A stretch of 64,000 nt of DNA, from positions 496,001 through 560,000 of the forward strand of contig OZ037873.1 of the NCBI GenBank assembly GCA_964035575.1, in the 5' to 3' direction. Below the pieces are notes generated by a model. The model worked only from the letters and a program-made list of their open reading frames with translations. It was not told the origin of the DNA and did not search any database. Position 1 is the first letter of the stretch. Each line of letters starts with the position of its first letter. Shown piece by piece: positions 21,219 to 32,300 of the stretch. The DNA is from Rhynchopus sp. YZ270_cl-10 (taxonomy: Eukaryota > Euglenozoa > Diplonemea > Diplonemida > Diplonemidae). A program made the translations under genes and the position numbers.

Positions 21219-22404
21219 ATGTCTGAAGATGCACCGCCAAAGAAGAAGTTCAGCGCAGGAGCGCTGTTGAAGAAACAAGGCTGGAGCGAAGGGGGCGGGC
21301 TTGGCAAGGACCTGCAAGGTCGTAACACGTACGTCACGGTGAAGAAGAACAACCAAGACCTGGGGGTAGGGGCGGATATGGGGAAGTTCAAGGAGAATGA
21401 CGTTAAGGTATGGCCCTGTTGTTGGGTTAGCAGAACGAAGAGGGTTCTGCGAAACGGGCGGACCCAACCGGTCCGGAACTCCCATTTCTGGTCCCTGGTA
21501 TCTACGGTTGTCCGATCGGACAGTGCCGTGATGCTACCACTGGATGGATTATGGCTGAACGCCTCTAAGCCACTTCATCATAGTCTCTTTGTGCTCCAAT
21601 GATCGCTCATCTGGCTTATGAGGAGGCAGCGGGAGGAGAGCATATCAGATGGCAAACCACGAAATGGATGTACAACTGCATGATTAGGGTACCACCCGGT
21701 CATTGTACCAAAAGATGTACTGCGAGAGGGCGTGTTGTATTTCAAGACAACTTTATCTAAAGTTTTATCTCTCCTAATCTCTCTATTTTTCTCCATTTTT
21801 TCTCTTTCTTCAGAAACACGCTAGCATTTTGGATAACACCCTGGCAGAAATTGCTCGCAAGAAGAAGGAAAAGAAGAGCAAAAAGAGCAAAAAGGGCAAA
21901 AAGGATGACTCTGACGACGAGGCGGAACTTCCTGTTGAGCCACCATTGCTGCCATTGAGTGGGTTTACGGTGTCGAAGGCGAAACTTGTGGGTGGGAACA
22001 TGGAGGTGGAGCAGGGATCAGAAGAATCAGACGCGTCGTCTGCTGAAGGGGCCAAGCCGCTTGCGGTCATGTCTGATGCTGATCTGTTCTCTGCGTGCAG
22101 GGGTGCGCGCTTTGGAAAGCTTGGTCGCCACTCCAACTCCCAAAAAAAGATCGAGCGCATACGACACCTGGAAGCAGTCGAGGGCTCCGTTCTTGTCAAA
22201 GAAGCGCGCGAACGTTGGGATATCTCAAAAGAGTCTGTTAACCAGCACCGCTCACCTACTTCTGCACCACAGCCTGCGCATAAGAAGGACAAAAAAGAGA
22301 AGAAGGAGGGGAAGCGCATGAGGGAAGAGGACGACACTGCCCCGCCAGCAAAACGGGCAAAAAAAGACAAAAAGGACAAAAAGGAGAAAAAAAGCAAGAA
22401 ATAA
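21219..22404 (+). CDS. G-patch protein, GPATCH4-like, two exons
   Basis: Exons 21219-21407 and 21814-22404 join in phase 0 (donor GTATGG; acceptor TTTCTTTCTTCAG) to give 259 aa. Residues 10-52 are a G-patch (ALLKKQGWSEGGGLGKDLQG then VTVKKNNQDLGVGAD). The motif activates DEAH-box helicases, and GPATCH4/PINX1-type proteins act in the nucleolus on rRNA and snoRNA. A later block (MSDADLFSACRGARFGKLGR) resembles the conserved C-terminal motif of GPATCH4. Lysine-rich tracts (KKKEKKSKKSKKGKK and the last 20 residues) fit nucleolar targeting. An acceptor-like CTTCACATCTTCTCCTCAG lies 42 nt before the ATG. The intron includes a degenerate short dispersed element near 21710. Confidence 0.85.
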
Positions 22405-23319
22405 GCAAAACACCGCGTCAGATAGCCCCTATCAACAAAGTTAGATATTAGTCTTGGAGTTGAATAGCTGAAGAAATGATGTGGTGGAAGCAGTTGTGGA
22501 TCACTCTTTGTCCAGAAGCGGGGGAGGGGGAGGTGTATGTTCGATATCAGATGCTTGTTCGGTTGGTCAGTTTTCATGCAGGAAAAAAAAGAAAATGGGA
22601 TAATGACTCTGTCGCTTCCTTTGTATTTGACAGTTCAGATCCTTTTTTTTTTGTCTCAAAAAGAGGAGGAGGAGGGAGGGAGGGAGGGGAGGGGTAAAAT
22701 AGGGTAATTGAGAGGTACGATGGTAATAACCCAAAGCACCTTATTTTCTAAGCCGGTTAGTGTACCTTAATATACCTTCTATTCAGTAGAAGATAGATAG
22801 TATATGAAATAACATATTTTCTAAGCCCAAAAAAGGAGGCTCACCCACTCCCCCCCGTCATTTCATTTCAATTTTCAAAATGGATTTTTTTTTTCCGTTC
22901 TCAGTTCGCGACTTCTGCAGTTGGTAGGGTAGGGGGGGTTATGGGGGGGTAAGGGTATTTTTTAGGGTTATTTTTGATAGTGCCTGCGTCCGCCGATGAA
23001 CGGTGAGGCGTTTGCACTTTCAACTTCTCTTTTTTTTTTTTTGGTTTTTTGTTTTTGCGGGCTTTTTTGCATTATCACATATCCATCACATCAACACGGA
23101 GCAGAGGAAATAAGAAAAAAATGGGCATTTTTTTTTTTTTCCATTTTTTCCCACCCCAATCTGACCCACCTCTACCCCATTTTCCCCAAAACCCGAATTT
23201 CCGGGGGTTTTTCGACCTGACAGTTCCTGATGTACGGTACTCGATTTTGTCCCTGGGATTGGGTTACAAGGGTGCATTTACCCACATCCTCCATCTTCAC
23301 TACAGGGCATATTGCTACA
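22405..23319. other. intergenic, homopolymer and G-run rich
   Basis: Holds GGGAGGGAGGGAGGGGAGGGG at about 22674 and GGGGGGGTAAGGG-type runs at about 22930-22965 that could form G-quadruplexes, plus long T runs. The 3' end (23275-23305) is a pyrimidine tract ending CATCTTCACTACAG, 14 nt before the next gene's likely start. No other gene seen. Confidence 0.55.
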
Positions 23320-25380
23320 ATGCAGTTGTATGTGCAGTATTTGACACAGTTGTACACAGTTGAAGTCGGTGTGGGTGGAGGAAATGCTGCCCCAGCAACG
23401 ATGAGGGATGTGCGCGAGAAGGTGGCAGCTGAGGTTGGGTGTGCGACGGATGCATTCCGCATGGGGTTCAGAGGGGGATACATGGAGGATGCAGATGATG
23501 TTGCGCAACTGAGCGCCGACGACACGATTGTATTGACAATGTTGGATCGCCACGTCGCCATAGCTGCGCTAGACGCATTGGGAGAGACCACGCTGACAGC
23601 AGCAAGGTTCCAAAAGGTGGAAGACCCAGAGGTGGCCGCGCTCTTCCTTCAGGCGGAAGTTGTCACCGTGCTGCCAGCGCGGTTCTTCTATGGTGCTTCC
23701 GTTACCCATATTGATTTCAGCGCTGTATCTGTGGTCACAGAGATTAAGGACAATGTGCTTCAAGAGTGCCTTCAGCTGACCACCGTTGATCTGTCTGGGC
23801 TCAGCTCCGTCAGAGAGGTGGGGGCTGGGTTTCTCATGCGATGCAGTGCACTGAAGGAAGTGGTGCTGCCTTCATGCGGTGCTGTGACGGTGATTGGAAG
23901 CAACTTTCTTGCGTGTTGCAGCGGGTTGACGTCGATCGATCTCTCTGGGTTATGCCGTGTTGCAGTGATCGGTGAGGCGTTTCTCATGAGGTGTACGTCC
24001 ATGGTGACAGTCGTTCTGCCTGTGTCCAGTGCGGTCACGACGATAGGGAAGAAGTACATTGCGTGGTGCAGCAAGCTGACAACAATCGATCTGTCGGGGT
24101 TCAGCGCGCTCACGAAGGTTGCGGATGACTTCCTCCAGCGCTCCTCGCTGACGACAATCGCATGGCCTGTGTCGAGCGCGGTCGCGGAGATTGAGAATCA
24201 CTGTCTATGGCAGTGCGGTCAGTTGACAGCCATCGATCTGTCTGGGTTCAGCGCGCTCACGAAAATCGGACACGCCTTTCTAAAGTGCTGTACCTTGCTG
24301 AGGACGATCACTCTGCCCAGGTCTTGCGCTGTCACGGAGGTAGGGGATTGTGTTTTCTCTTGGTGCTGCAGGTTGAGACAAATCGATTTATCTGGGTTCC
24401 GCGCCCTCACGAAGGTTGGGGATGGTTTTCTCGATAACTGCAGCTCACTGACGGCAGTCGTATTACCTGCATTGAGCGCTGTGGCGGCGGTTGGGAAGGG
24501 CTTTTTTTCGTGCTGCAGTAAATTGAGAGTCATTGATCTGTCAGGGTTCAGCGCTCTCACGAAAATTGCTGATGACTTCTTGATGCGGTGCAGTTCACTG
24601 ACCACCCTCACGTTACCAAACCCCAACGTCGTCACGGAGATCGGAAACAACTTCTGCCGGGAGTGCCGTAAGCTGACAACCATTGATCTGTCTGGGTTCT
24701 GCGCCCTCACGAAGGTTGGGGATGGCTTTCTTATGCGATGCACCTCACTGACGGAAGTCGCACTACCCATATCCGCTGTCACAGCTATTGGCAAGAATTT
24801 TTTTGCGTGGTGCAGCAAATTGAGAGCCATCGATCTGTCTGGGTTCCTGCTCCATGTTGCTGTCGTTGGGAGCTGCTTTCTTTTACACTGCACGGCAGCG
24901 ACTGTCACCCTCCCTACCTTCCGCAACACCACAATTGGTGACTACTTCATGGCAGCGTCGGGGGTGACAACAGTGCAGCTCGCTCCATCGAGCAGCATTG
25001 CCACCGTAGGGAAGGGCTTTCTGTGGGGATGCACTGACCTGCAAAAGGCCGACCTCTCCGGGTCGCACACTGTCGTACACATACAGAACGGCTTCCTGGG
25101 GTACTGCAGGGGGCTCTCTGAGTTGAACCTCTCTGGGTGGAAGTCCGTCCACACCATAGGGGACTACTGTCTTGCGCGGTGCACGGCGTTGGTGGCATTG
25201 GATGTGTCAGATGCATTGCATGATGTGGCAGACATCGGAAAGGGCTTTCTCTCGAATTGCACGTCGTCAGGGATCACGAAAAAAATTGCAGTGAAGCTCG
25301 GAAGCAGCCATGTGGTGTTATCGCGGGTGTTGTCAGGGTTGGACGGAACGGAGGTTGTGGAGATGCATCCCCAATGGTAA
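23320..25380 (+). CDS. ubiquitin-like domain plus BspA-type leucine-rich repeat protein
   Basis: 686 aa from the ATG at 23320. An in-frame ATG at 23230 would add 30 residues, but it lies before the acceptor-like CTTCACTACAG, and the ubiquitin-like fold starts exactly at 23320. Residues 1-75 are ubiquitin-like: MQLYVQYLTQLYTVEV, TMRDVREKVAAEVGC, MGFRGGYMEDADDVAQLSAD, DTIVLTML. After a spacer (76-125) come some 23-residue BspA-type leucine-rich repeats to the end, with consensus LTTIDLSGFSALTKVGDGFL alternating with CSSLTTVVLP.SSAVT.IG. The family is common in protist and bacterial surface or interaction proteins. No signal peptide or membrane helix is seen, so a cytosolic or nuclear interaction role is likelier. 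Single exon, ending GTEVVEMHPQW. A fragment of a paralogue is at 10446. Confidence 0.85.
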   Translation: MQLYVQYLTQLYTVEVGVGGGNAAPATMRDVREKVAAEVGCATDAFRMGFRGGYMEDADDVAQLSADDTIVLTMLDRHVAIAALDALGETTLTAARFQKVEDPEVAALFLQAEVVTVLPARFFYGASVTHIDFSAVSVVTEIKDNVLQECLQLTTVDLSGLSSVREVGAGFLMRCSALKEVVLPSCGAVTVIGSNFLACCSGLTSIDLSGLCRVAVIGEAFLMRCTSMVTVVLPVSSAVTTIGKKYIAWCSKLTTIDLSGFSALTKVADDFLQRSSLTTIAWPVSSAVAEIENHCLWQCGQLTAIDLSGFSALTKIGHAFLKCCTLLRTITLPRSCAVTEVGDCVFSWCCRLRQIDLSGFRALTKVGDGFLDNCSSLTAVVLPALSAVAAVGKGFFSCCSKLRVIDLSGFSALTKIADDFLMRCSSLTTLTLPNPNVVTEIGNNFCRECRKLTTIDLSGFCALTKVGDGFLMRCTSLTEVALPISAVTAIGKNFFAWCSKLRAIDLSGFLLHVAVVGSCFLLHCTAATVTLPTFRNTTIGDYFMAASGVTTVQLAPSSSIATVGKGFLWGCTDLQKADLSGSHTVVHIQNGFLGYCRGLSELNLSGWKSVHTIGDYCLARCTALVALDVSDALHDVADIGKGFLSNCTSSGITKKIAVKLGSSHVVLSRVLSGLDGTEVVEMHPQW

Positions 25381-25698
25381 CGTTCATGAAGGTTTTTGCG
25401 GGGTCGATTTTTTCGATTTTGAAAATACTACGTGTGTCAATAGCTATCTTCACCTATACAGGGAAAACGGGAAACGAAATAGGGGGAGAGTTTGTTGTAC
25501 CACCTTGTTGGTTGGGTTCGATTTCGATTTCGAAAAAAAAAGCTGCGTTTGTTGCCTCAACCGATGGATTCAAACGTTTTTATTTGCCTTTATTTACTTC
25601 TTTCCTCTTGCAAAGACTTTATTTCTGATCATTTTGTTGTATTTTTCTGGGTTTTTTTTATTCACAATACATCACCTCTCAGACAAAAGCCTTTCATA
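25381..25698. other. intergenic between LRR gene and selD
   Basis: 318 nt, AT-rich, ending in TTTTTTTATTCACAATACATC then ACCTCTCAG (AG at 25681-25682), 16 nt before the selD start, an acceptor-like signal. No gene seen. Confidence 0.55.
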
Positions 25699-27055
25699 AT
25701 GTCCGCCAGCGCTTTCAACCCTGAAGATATGGGCCTCTCGAAGGGGTTCGTACTCACAAACTTCACAGGGCTGAAGGGGTGAGGGTGTAAAATCCCCCAG
25801 GACACGCTGCTTCGGTTGCTGCGGTCCGTGGGGGATGCGCCCGGGGAGAAGAAGAACGTCGGGATGGACTGCTCGATCATGCCCCTCAACTCAAAACGAG
25901 TCAAGGACCACTTCCTCATCTCCACAATCGACTTCTTTTACCCCCTTGTGGAGAACCCCTACACCCAGGGGCGCATTGGGTGTGCCAACGTCCTCTCCGA
26001 TATGTACAGCATGGGGATCGATGAAGTGGACAACATGCTCATGGTCCTCGGGGCCTCGAAAGACATGGAGGAGAACGACCGATTCATCTCGACACAGCAG
26101 ATGCTGAAGGGGTTCAACGACCTCGCAAACGAAGGAGGCACAGAGGTGACTGGAGGGCAGTCTGTGATCAACCCTTGGCCTATGATTGGAGGTGTAGCTA
26201 TGTCTGTTGTACACGTCGACGACTTCATTGCACCAGACGGTCTCCAGCCAAACAACATCCTAGTGCTAACCAAGCCCCTCGGTACGCAGGTGTCAGTGAA
26301 CCTGAGGCAAGCATATGTGACAAAGGACTCGGAAGCGGGGTGCGGGCCGAAATTCTACCAAAAGCTGAAGGACAGCATCACAGAGGCAGATGTCGACACA
26401 GCGTTCAACGTCTCGTCGCACAGCATGGAGCACCTCAACAGAGTTGGTATGTGTTCCATGTGGATTTTTCCCCCTCTTAAATCTTGGGTGGGGGGGAAGG
26501 AAAACACAGTGGGAGATTGTGGCCGATGTTTTTATTAGGTTTGGTTACTAGTCGAGGCTTATGGGGGGGCATAGTAATAACGAACTTGTTTTTTCCTATT
26601 TTTTATTACCCATACTTTTGACACTTTTGCACCCTATTATTTCATAAATTAAAGGTGCACGACTGATGAGGAAGTACAAATCGACGGGTGCAACGGATGT
26701 GACTGGGTTTGGGTTGCTTGGACACGCAAGCAACCTGCAGGCAGCACAGAAGGCCGAGGTGCAGATCACGCTGCACACACTCCCGATCATCAGCAAGATG
26801 CTGCAGGCCGACGAGGAGATGGGGGCCATGTTCAAGCTCCGTGCAGGGTACTCTGCGGAGACGTCTGGCGGGCTTCTGGCCGCGTTCCCTACGCTCGAAG
26901 CCGCTGAGGGTTTCATCGCCGACCTGAAGGCCGAAGACAAAACCCAAGGCTGGGTGGTAGGCGAGACACGTGCCAGATGCGAGACAGATGACAACAACGC
27001 ACGTATCACAGAGGACGCTCGCATCATTGAAGTCGACTCCTTCTATCTGGCATAG
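25699..27055 (+). CDS. selD: selenide, water dikinase (selenophosphate synthetase), selenocysteine-containing
   Basis: Exons 25699-26446 and 26655-27055 (donor GTATGT; acceptor AAATTAAAG; phase 1) give 382 aa if TGA at 25780-25782 is read as selenocysteine, residue 28. The site reads FTGLKG-U-GCKIPQ, aligning with the LKGUGCKVPQ / LKGCGCKVPQ active site of animal SEPHS2 / SEPHS1. The frame continues without break. Further family blocks: DFFYPLVENPYTQGRIGCAN, VLSDMYSMGIDEVDNMLMVL, EGGTEVTGGQSVINPWPMIG, TKPLGTQVSVN, ATDVTGFGLLGHASNL and SAETSGGLL. The enzyme makes selenophosphate from selenide and ATP for Sec-tRNA synthesis; the cell must therefore decode Sec, and SelD may regulate its own supply. 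A SECIS should lie in the 3' UTR, but I could not fold a convincing one by eye. Confidence 0.93.
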
Positions 27056-27227
27056 AACGGAGCTAAGTGTTTCTTTGATTTTGAAGAGAAGTGTGTTGAA
27101 ATGAACAAAGCAGGGGGTATGGGGGTATGCACGTGACACACGTTGCATGCCGTACAAAAGAAAAATCCTTCCATAGTACAAAGACTTTGGCCAATATAAA
27201 GCAAAGGATTACAATGGAATTCATCTT

Positions 27228-27262
27228 GTTTAGGGTGTCTACGACCAATACAACTAAGTTTT
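27228..27262. repeat. dispersed repeat B, 3' half
   Basis: GTGTCTACGACCAATACAAC then AAGTTTTCAAAAGG resembles the CTACACTAATACAACCAAG then TTTTCAAAA end of repeat B at 60293-60350. It lies in the selD 3' flank. Confidence 0.45.
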
Positions 27263-27389
27263 CAAAAGGAAGGAAAAAGAAGAAAAAGAGAAAAAATATG
27301 GAAGGCGGTTTATGGATGTTGTCCAACCCCCTTTAAGAGTTGTGTGTGCACGTGATGCATACCCATCTTTTAAGTTTCCCCCCCTTTTT

Positions 27390-27575
27390 TAAAAACCAAG
27401 CATTGGCAAAAGAGGAAATAGAATCGACGGAAGGTGAAGGTGCGTTGCCTGTAAATTGTTGCTGCTTCTCTTATTTTTTTCTTCTTTGTTCCGTATTTGT
27501 TTTATTACCATCGTACAACTCATACAGCGAAAAAAGGCATCACATTTGCAGAGCAAACAGAGAAAAATGTGTGTT
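27390..27575. repeat. dispersed repeat F, copy 1
   Basis: AAAACCAAGCATTGGCAAAAG, GAAATAGAATCGACGGAAGG and GCGTTGCCTGTAAA recur at 44455-44612, followed in both by TATTTGTTTTA(C/T), CTCATACA and GCAGAGC blocks in the same order. A partial third trace (GAAATAGAAACCAACGGAAGG) is near 63610. Confidence 0.65.
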
Positions 27576-27668
27576 TTTTTTTTTTTTTTTTGGTATGGTT
27601 CAGGCTCTCCGCTAGGATTTCCGATTTTGAAAATATTCTGTTGATGGTCCACGTTGGTGGGGTACATG

Positions 27669-27695
27669 CTTGCGCCGCAGGCGCACGGTACGCAA
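27669..27695. repeat. GC-rich block shared in inverse orientation with 49964-49989
   Basis: CTTGCGCCGCAGGCGCACGG then TACGC here is the reverse complement of GCGTACCGTGCGCCTGCGGC then GCAAG near 49966. It contains the inner palindrome TGCGCCGCAGGCGCA. It stands out in AT-rich DNA. Confidence 0.65.
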
Positions 27696-27849
27696 CTTTT
27701 TTTTTTACCAACGCCCGATTTTGACTTTTTTGGGACGTTTGAGCACTCACCTCTCCATATCTTCTTCTCCTGAGCTTTTTTGACAGGTAGAACGGGTCTG
27801 AACCACTTAGCAGAACTTTTTTTTTTTTTCTTTTTTTCCCCATTTTCAA

Positions 27850-27878
27850 AAAGTTCTGTTGACAATCAACAGAACTTT
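27850..27878. repeat. perfect 13-bp hairpin
   Basis: AAAGTTCTGTTGA, loop CAA, TCAACAGAACTTT. Related AGAACTTTT lies 40 nt upstream and TTCTGTTGATGG near 27637, so it may be a terminal piece of a decayed element. The rest of 27056-29305 is intergenic: homopolymers, a degenerate AAGAAGT(A/G)C tandem at 27925-27990, and no gene I can support. Confidence 0.6.
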
Positions 27879-29305
27879 AGTACCTAGCGGAGTGCCTGGT
27901 ATGGTTGAATGGAGGGGGGTGCACAAAAGTACGCAAGAAGTACACAAGAAGTGCATGCCACAAGAAGTGCGCAGAAGTACGCAAAAAAGTGCGAATCACC
28001 ACCACCCCCTTCAGCCACCCCATTTTGTTTTCTTCTTCTTCTGGTTTATTTTTACTTTGTCACATCCTGAAGTCAGATTCTATTTTGGTTTTTTTTTTGA
28101 GCGCACAAAAGACCCGATCTCTTTTTAATATTCTTCAGCTCCCCCGACCCCCTCCCCTCCCTCACTCTTTTTTTTGACGCCATCCTTTTTTTTTCATTTC
28201 CAAAGGATTTATCTTTATCACTCTGTTTCTTCTATACTTCCCTACTTTGTGTAGTCCAACCAATGAGCGCAAAACCTAAACGTGAAGCATCGTTTCTTGG
28301 CATTTGTCTTTTTTTTTGGCGATGATCAAACCTAGCAATTTGAGGGAATTTGGGTTTTTTTTTCGTAGTGTAAACTGATGGGAGAAAAATGGTTTTTCTT
28401 CTTTTCCTGATCAACCATCAACCATCAGTTAACAAGAACAAAAATATCAAATTCTTTCAAAATTCATTTGCTCAAGGTATAGACACGTCATATCTACAAG
28501 AGACACCAAGGCGGCATGCACCGGAGAAGAGAGTTAAGAGGAGTAGGCGAAACATTTATATTCAGAAGTGTGCGCCCTCCCTTTCCCCCCCACCCACTCC
28601 TTAAAGAATCTTCTCTCTCTTTTTTGACAGTGCAAAAAATGCGGATTAAATGCGCCATTTTTAATGGAAAATACAAAATGGGAAAATGAAAATTGGGGAA
28701 ATATTTTGATTTTATTTGTTGTCTTTATTGAGTGAGGGGTGGGTCTGAAAAGAAAAAAATGAAAAAAAAAAAACAAAAACAAACGTTGTTATTTTATAGC
28801 GGAACTGCCTATGCAACTGCATATTGACTATCCTAGCGGTCAGGAACAGCAAAAAAGGGTTGAGGAGGAGGAGGGGGTGAAAATAAAATAAAATAAAAAT
28901 ATTCTCATCTATTTCCCTCACTTTCTTACCATCCCCCTCAGATAACGTGTAGACACCTCGCTTTTTTTTTTCCCTCGTGTGAGCTCCGCGCATTTTTCTT
29001 TGGTGCTTTGGTTCTTCACTGCCTCACAGACAGTGTGTGCCTATCCACTAAGGATGTGCTTGATAGTTGAAATGCAGGCTTCATAAAGTATGTGTCTGCT
29101 GAGGGTGTCTGCACGTTCTCAAATTTACTTTTTTTTTGTCAAAACCCCACCAAATCACCCAGGACGCGCTACACAAAACCCCCACACATTACCCACAAGA
29201 GCCAACCCCACCCCCTTCCCTACATTGACTAAACCCCTCCCCGTTTTCTTCATTTATTTTCTGAACATTTTTTTTTAAACACCAATAAGCAAGTCTTCTT
29301 GCAAG

Positions 29306-32300
29306 ATGCAGAAGGTGCACTTCACCGAGGGGATTGAGGAGAACAAGGCAGTGGGTGCTGAGCGTGCAGCAACATCCAGCCCGCCCCTCGAGCAGCCTGC
29401 GCTTGACAACGAGTATGTGTACAGGAGTCAACACCCCACCCCACCCACCCCGTTCATCTTATCAACACTTCAATCGGTAAGTACTTCTTTTCTTTTTGAG
29501 ATTAGACCAAGGGGGATTACCTATGCCTTACCACACTCACGGTGAAGTGTGCCGTCTGTACATCCTCCCGTTGCCCGGAGGGGTATGCGGGACTATTCTG
29601 TATTGTCCTCAGGGGGCTTTTAAGGATCCTGTAAAGAAAAACCGTGACTGCTATCTAGTGATAGTCTATAATCAAACACAATGTTTTGTCCTCAGGAGGT
29701 AAAACATCCCTGACCCTCACTGCAAAGCGAAACCCTGGGTGGGTCATAATAAGTGACCACCTTCCTCATAAAGAGTGTTGTTCTTCGCATGAAACAGTGG
29801 ACAACAGTCAGAGTACTACACCTTGGTGCTATGGTGTGCCACCTGCAGGGACATTCATGCAACTCCCTTAGAGGGCGAGACATTTGTCGTGCAACATGGG
29901 AAGCTAAGAGGGCTGATGCACCACGATGCACCCCACTGTCATGGTTTTGTGTTTCAATGTTTTCATTCATCACCCACAGGGATGCCGAGTCCGTCGACAG
30001 CGGCTGGGAGGGTGCTGGGTCTGGCGCAACCTTCAACTTTGGACAGGGCATGGGAGAGCTTGACGCAGACGACGCTGAGGGCAAGGTTGACACACACCAT
30101 GCGGAGAACCTGACGCCTACCACACAGACGTACGCAGGGGAACAGCTCATGCAGGGTACACACCCGACCAAGTCGCCTGCAGAGCGTCGTGTGACACCCG
30201 ACGAGCGCATGGCACAGTCCTGGCCGCCACGCACCCCCGGCCCCTCGCTCTCCATGGACGAGACACCCGCCACAGAAACCCCAACAGGGTTCACGCTCGA
30301 CCCCGGCAGCGACAAGGCAGCACCGCTCATCCCATCCCTCGCGTACAACAAGCCACCGGGCATCCCACGCGCCCCGGTTCCACCGAAGAAGGCGCCACGC
30401 CAGCAGACAGGGTCCTCCCAGGTATGGGCGAATTTTTTTTTTATAGGGGTTCTGTAATGTTGTGTCGAGGGCATGGTCATGTAATGAAAATTTTTTTTCT
30501 ACAGCAAACCGAGCCCGAGACAGTGCAGAATGTGATCATCAGCAACCACGCGACAGTGGGGAACCCTGGTGCCGTGTTCTGCACTGTTGTTGTGAACGGT
30601 GTGCAGCTCATTCAGTGCAACGTGCCCAAGGGTGAGGACTCCGTGACACATGCCGAGGTGATCCTCAAGCCTGATGTGTGCCTCTTTGGCGAGAAGTCGG
30701 GCATCTTCCTGCAGCTCACATTCTACTCGCCGAACTTCCCTGCAAAGCCGGAGTTCCACATCCACGGTATGCTAGTAAAACATTTCTTACGTCTCTTTGA
30801 TATTCTCTATTTTCAAGCATCCAAGCTGGTACACTTACTTTTAAACACATGTACGTCATTGTCGCGAAACTCTTTTGCCCCTTTCATCAAGACAACTGAC
30901 CCTGCAAGAGGCTCATGTTACCTACCATTTCACACCATGATGTCTCCAGATACTCATATTGCGACACACCACCAAATGGAGAGTGCACCAGGAATTACCC
31001 ATTGCATTTTTGCAAACACACCACCAGAACGTCCTGGGATGGACGTTATATTGCATTCGGAGTGCGGCCTTGATTTAATTGACACGAAATACCGATTCTG
31101 ACACCGTAAAGTCGAAGTGCCCATTTCATTTACACACCGCACACCGCACACCACACCACAGGCACCCTCGAGCTGCTGGACTCCGACGAGCAGATCATCA
31201 CCACCATCTACCTCGGTCTCATCGAAGATGCCAAACAGATTGAGAAGAAGCAGCACACACTTGCCGCACAGCCTGTCAAGGCCAAGGTCATCCTCTCCTC
31301 CATCGCACCGGTTCGTGTGGGGCCAAACGAGGTATACCATTTCACCACCGAAGGATTTCCCCCTGGACAATAGCATAGTGTGTGTGGTAGTCGTGACCAC
31401 GTTGTCAGCACTCTGCTGGGTCTGTCCTGTGCGCATTCGCGTCAGGCTTGCTCTCTGTCTGAAAAAATCTGAGTGGCTGCGCTGTGTCCTAGGTTATAGC
31501 ATTTCACCATGGAGCTTCCATAAATAGCATGCGTAATGGCATAATGAGATGCTGCCTTCGACAGACCCTTATCCAAAGAAACGTCTTGATTCTTTTTTGC
31601 TTTGAGCTGCACTGAAGCTGCTTCACGCGAACTGACACTATCGCATTGAGGGTCACTTTCGTCTTTCGTGTCATGGTGTACCTTTGTGTGTCCCTCTTGC
31701 TCCTCTTCAGTCTCAGCATTGCGCTGAACCTTCCCTACATTGGGTGAAGGCACACGACTCTGCACCTCCATGCACTCGGCAAGGCTGACGTCGCGAACCA
31801 GTCGCGAATCATCAAACACAATGTCAGCCCGGTTGCCTCCGGACTCTCACAACTTCTTCTGAACCACCCCTTCGAGCGTGCCGCGAGGTTGGCCCACCTT
31901 TAATGGACAGCGATACGGCAGTGTCGCTCATCCCATCCCTCGTGTACACCAAGCCAACCACCTTTGCTCCATCACACCCCACCCCACCCCACAGCTGCAA
32001 CTGGTAGAAGAGATCTGCGACGTCCTCCGCAACACACGTGCCAACCCCGGACGCGGCAGTCTGCCCTCCGTCCTCGTGCAGCACCGTGCCAAGGAAAGCC
32101 CGCTCTACGAGAAGGTCGTCGGCAAGTACTACCAGAACTCCTGGCACACCTTCATGAAGGCGCACGACAATGTGTATGGCCCCCATCCCACCCCATCCCT
32201 CAGCACAATAGTATTGAAGCCATTTATTTTTTTCAGGCTTCGACTTTTTACAATATTCCTACCCTTTTCAGAGCATGAGGCTGGGTGCACCTTTCCCTTC

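Noticed and set aside
22900-22980. Telomere-like TTAGGG tract
   Set aside because: Only degenerate G-runs (GGGGGGGTTATGG, TTTAGGGTTA); no tandem array.
27056-27400. SECIS candidate: ATGA at 27099-27102 and GTGA at 27129-27132 between GTGTG and CACAC
   Set aside because: The outer bases pair, but the segment between cannot form the required helix with an AA apical loop, so I do not annotate it.
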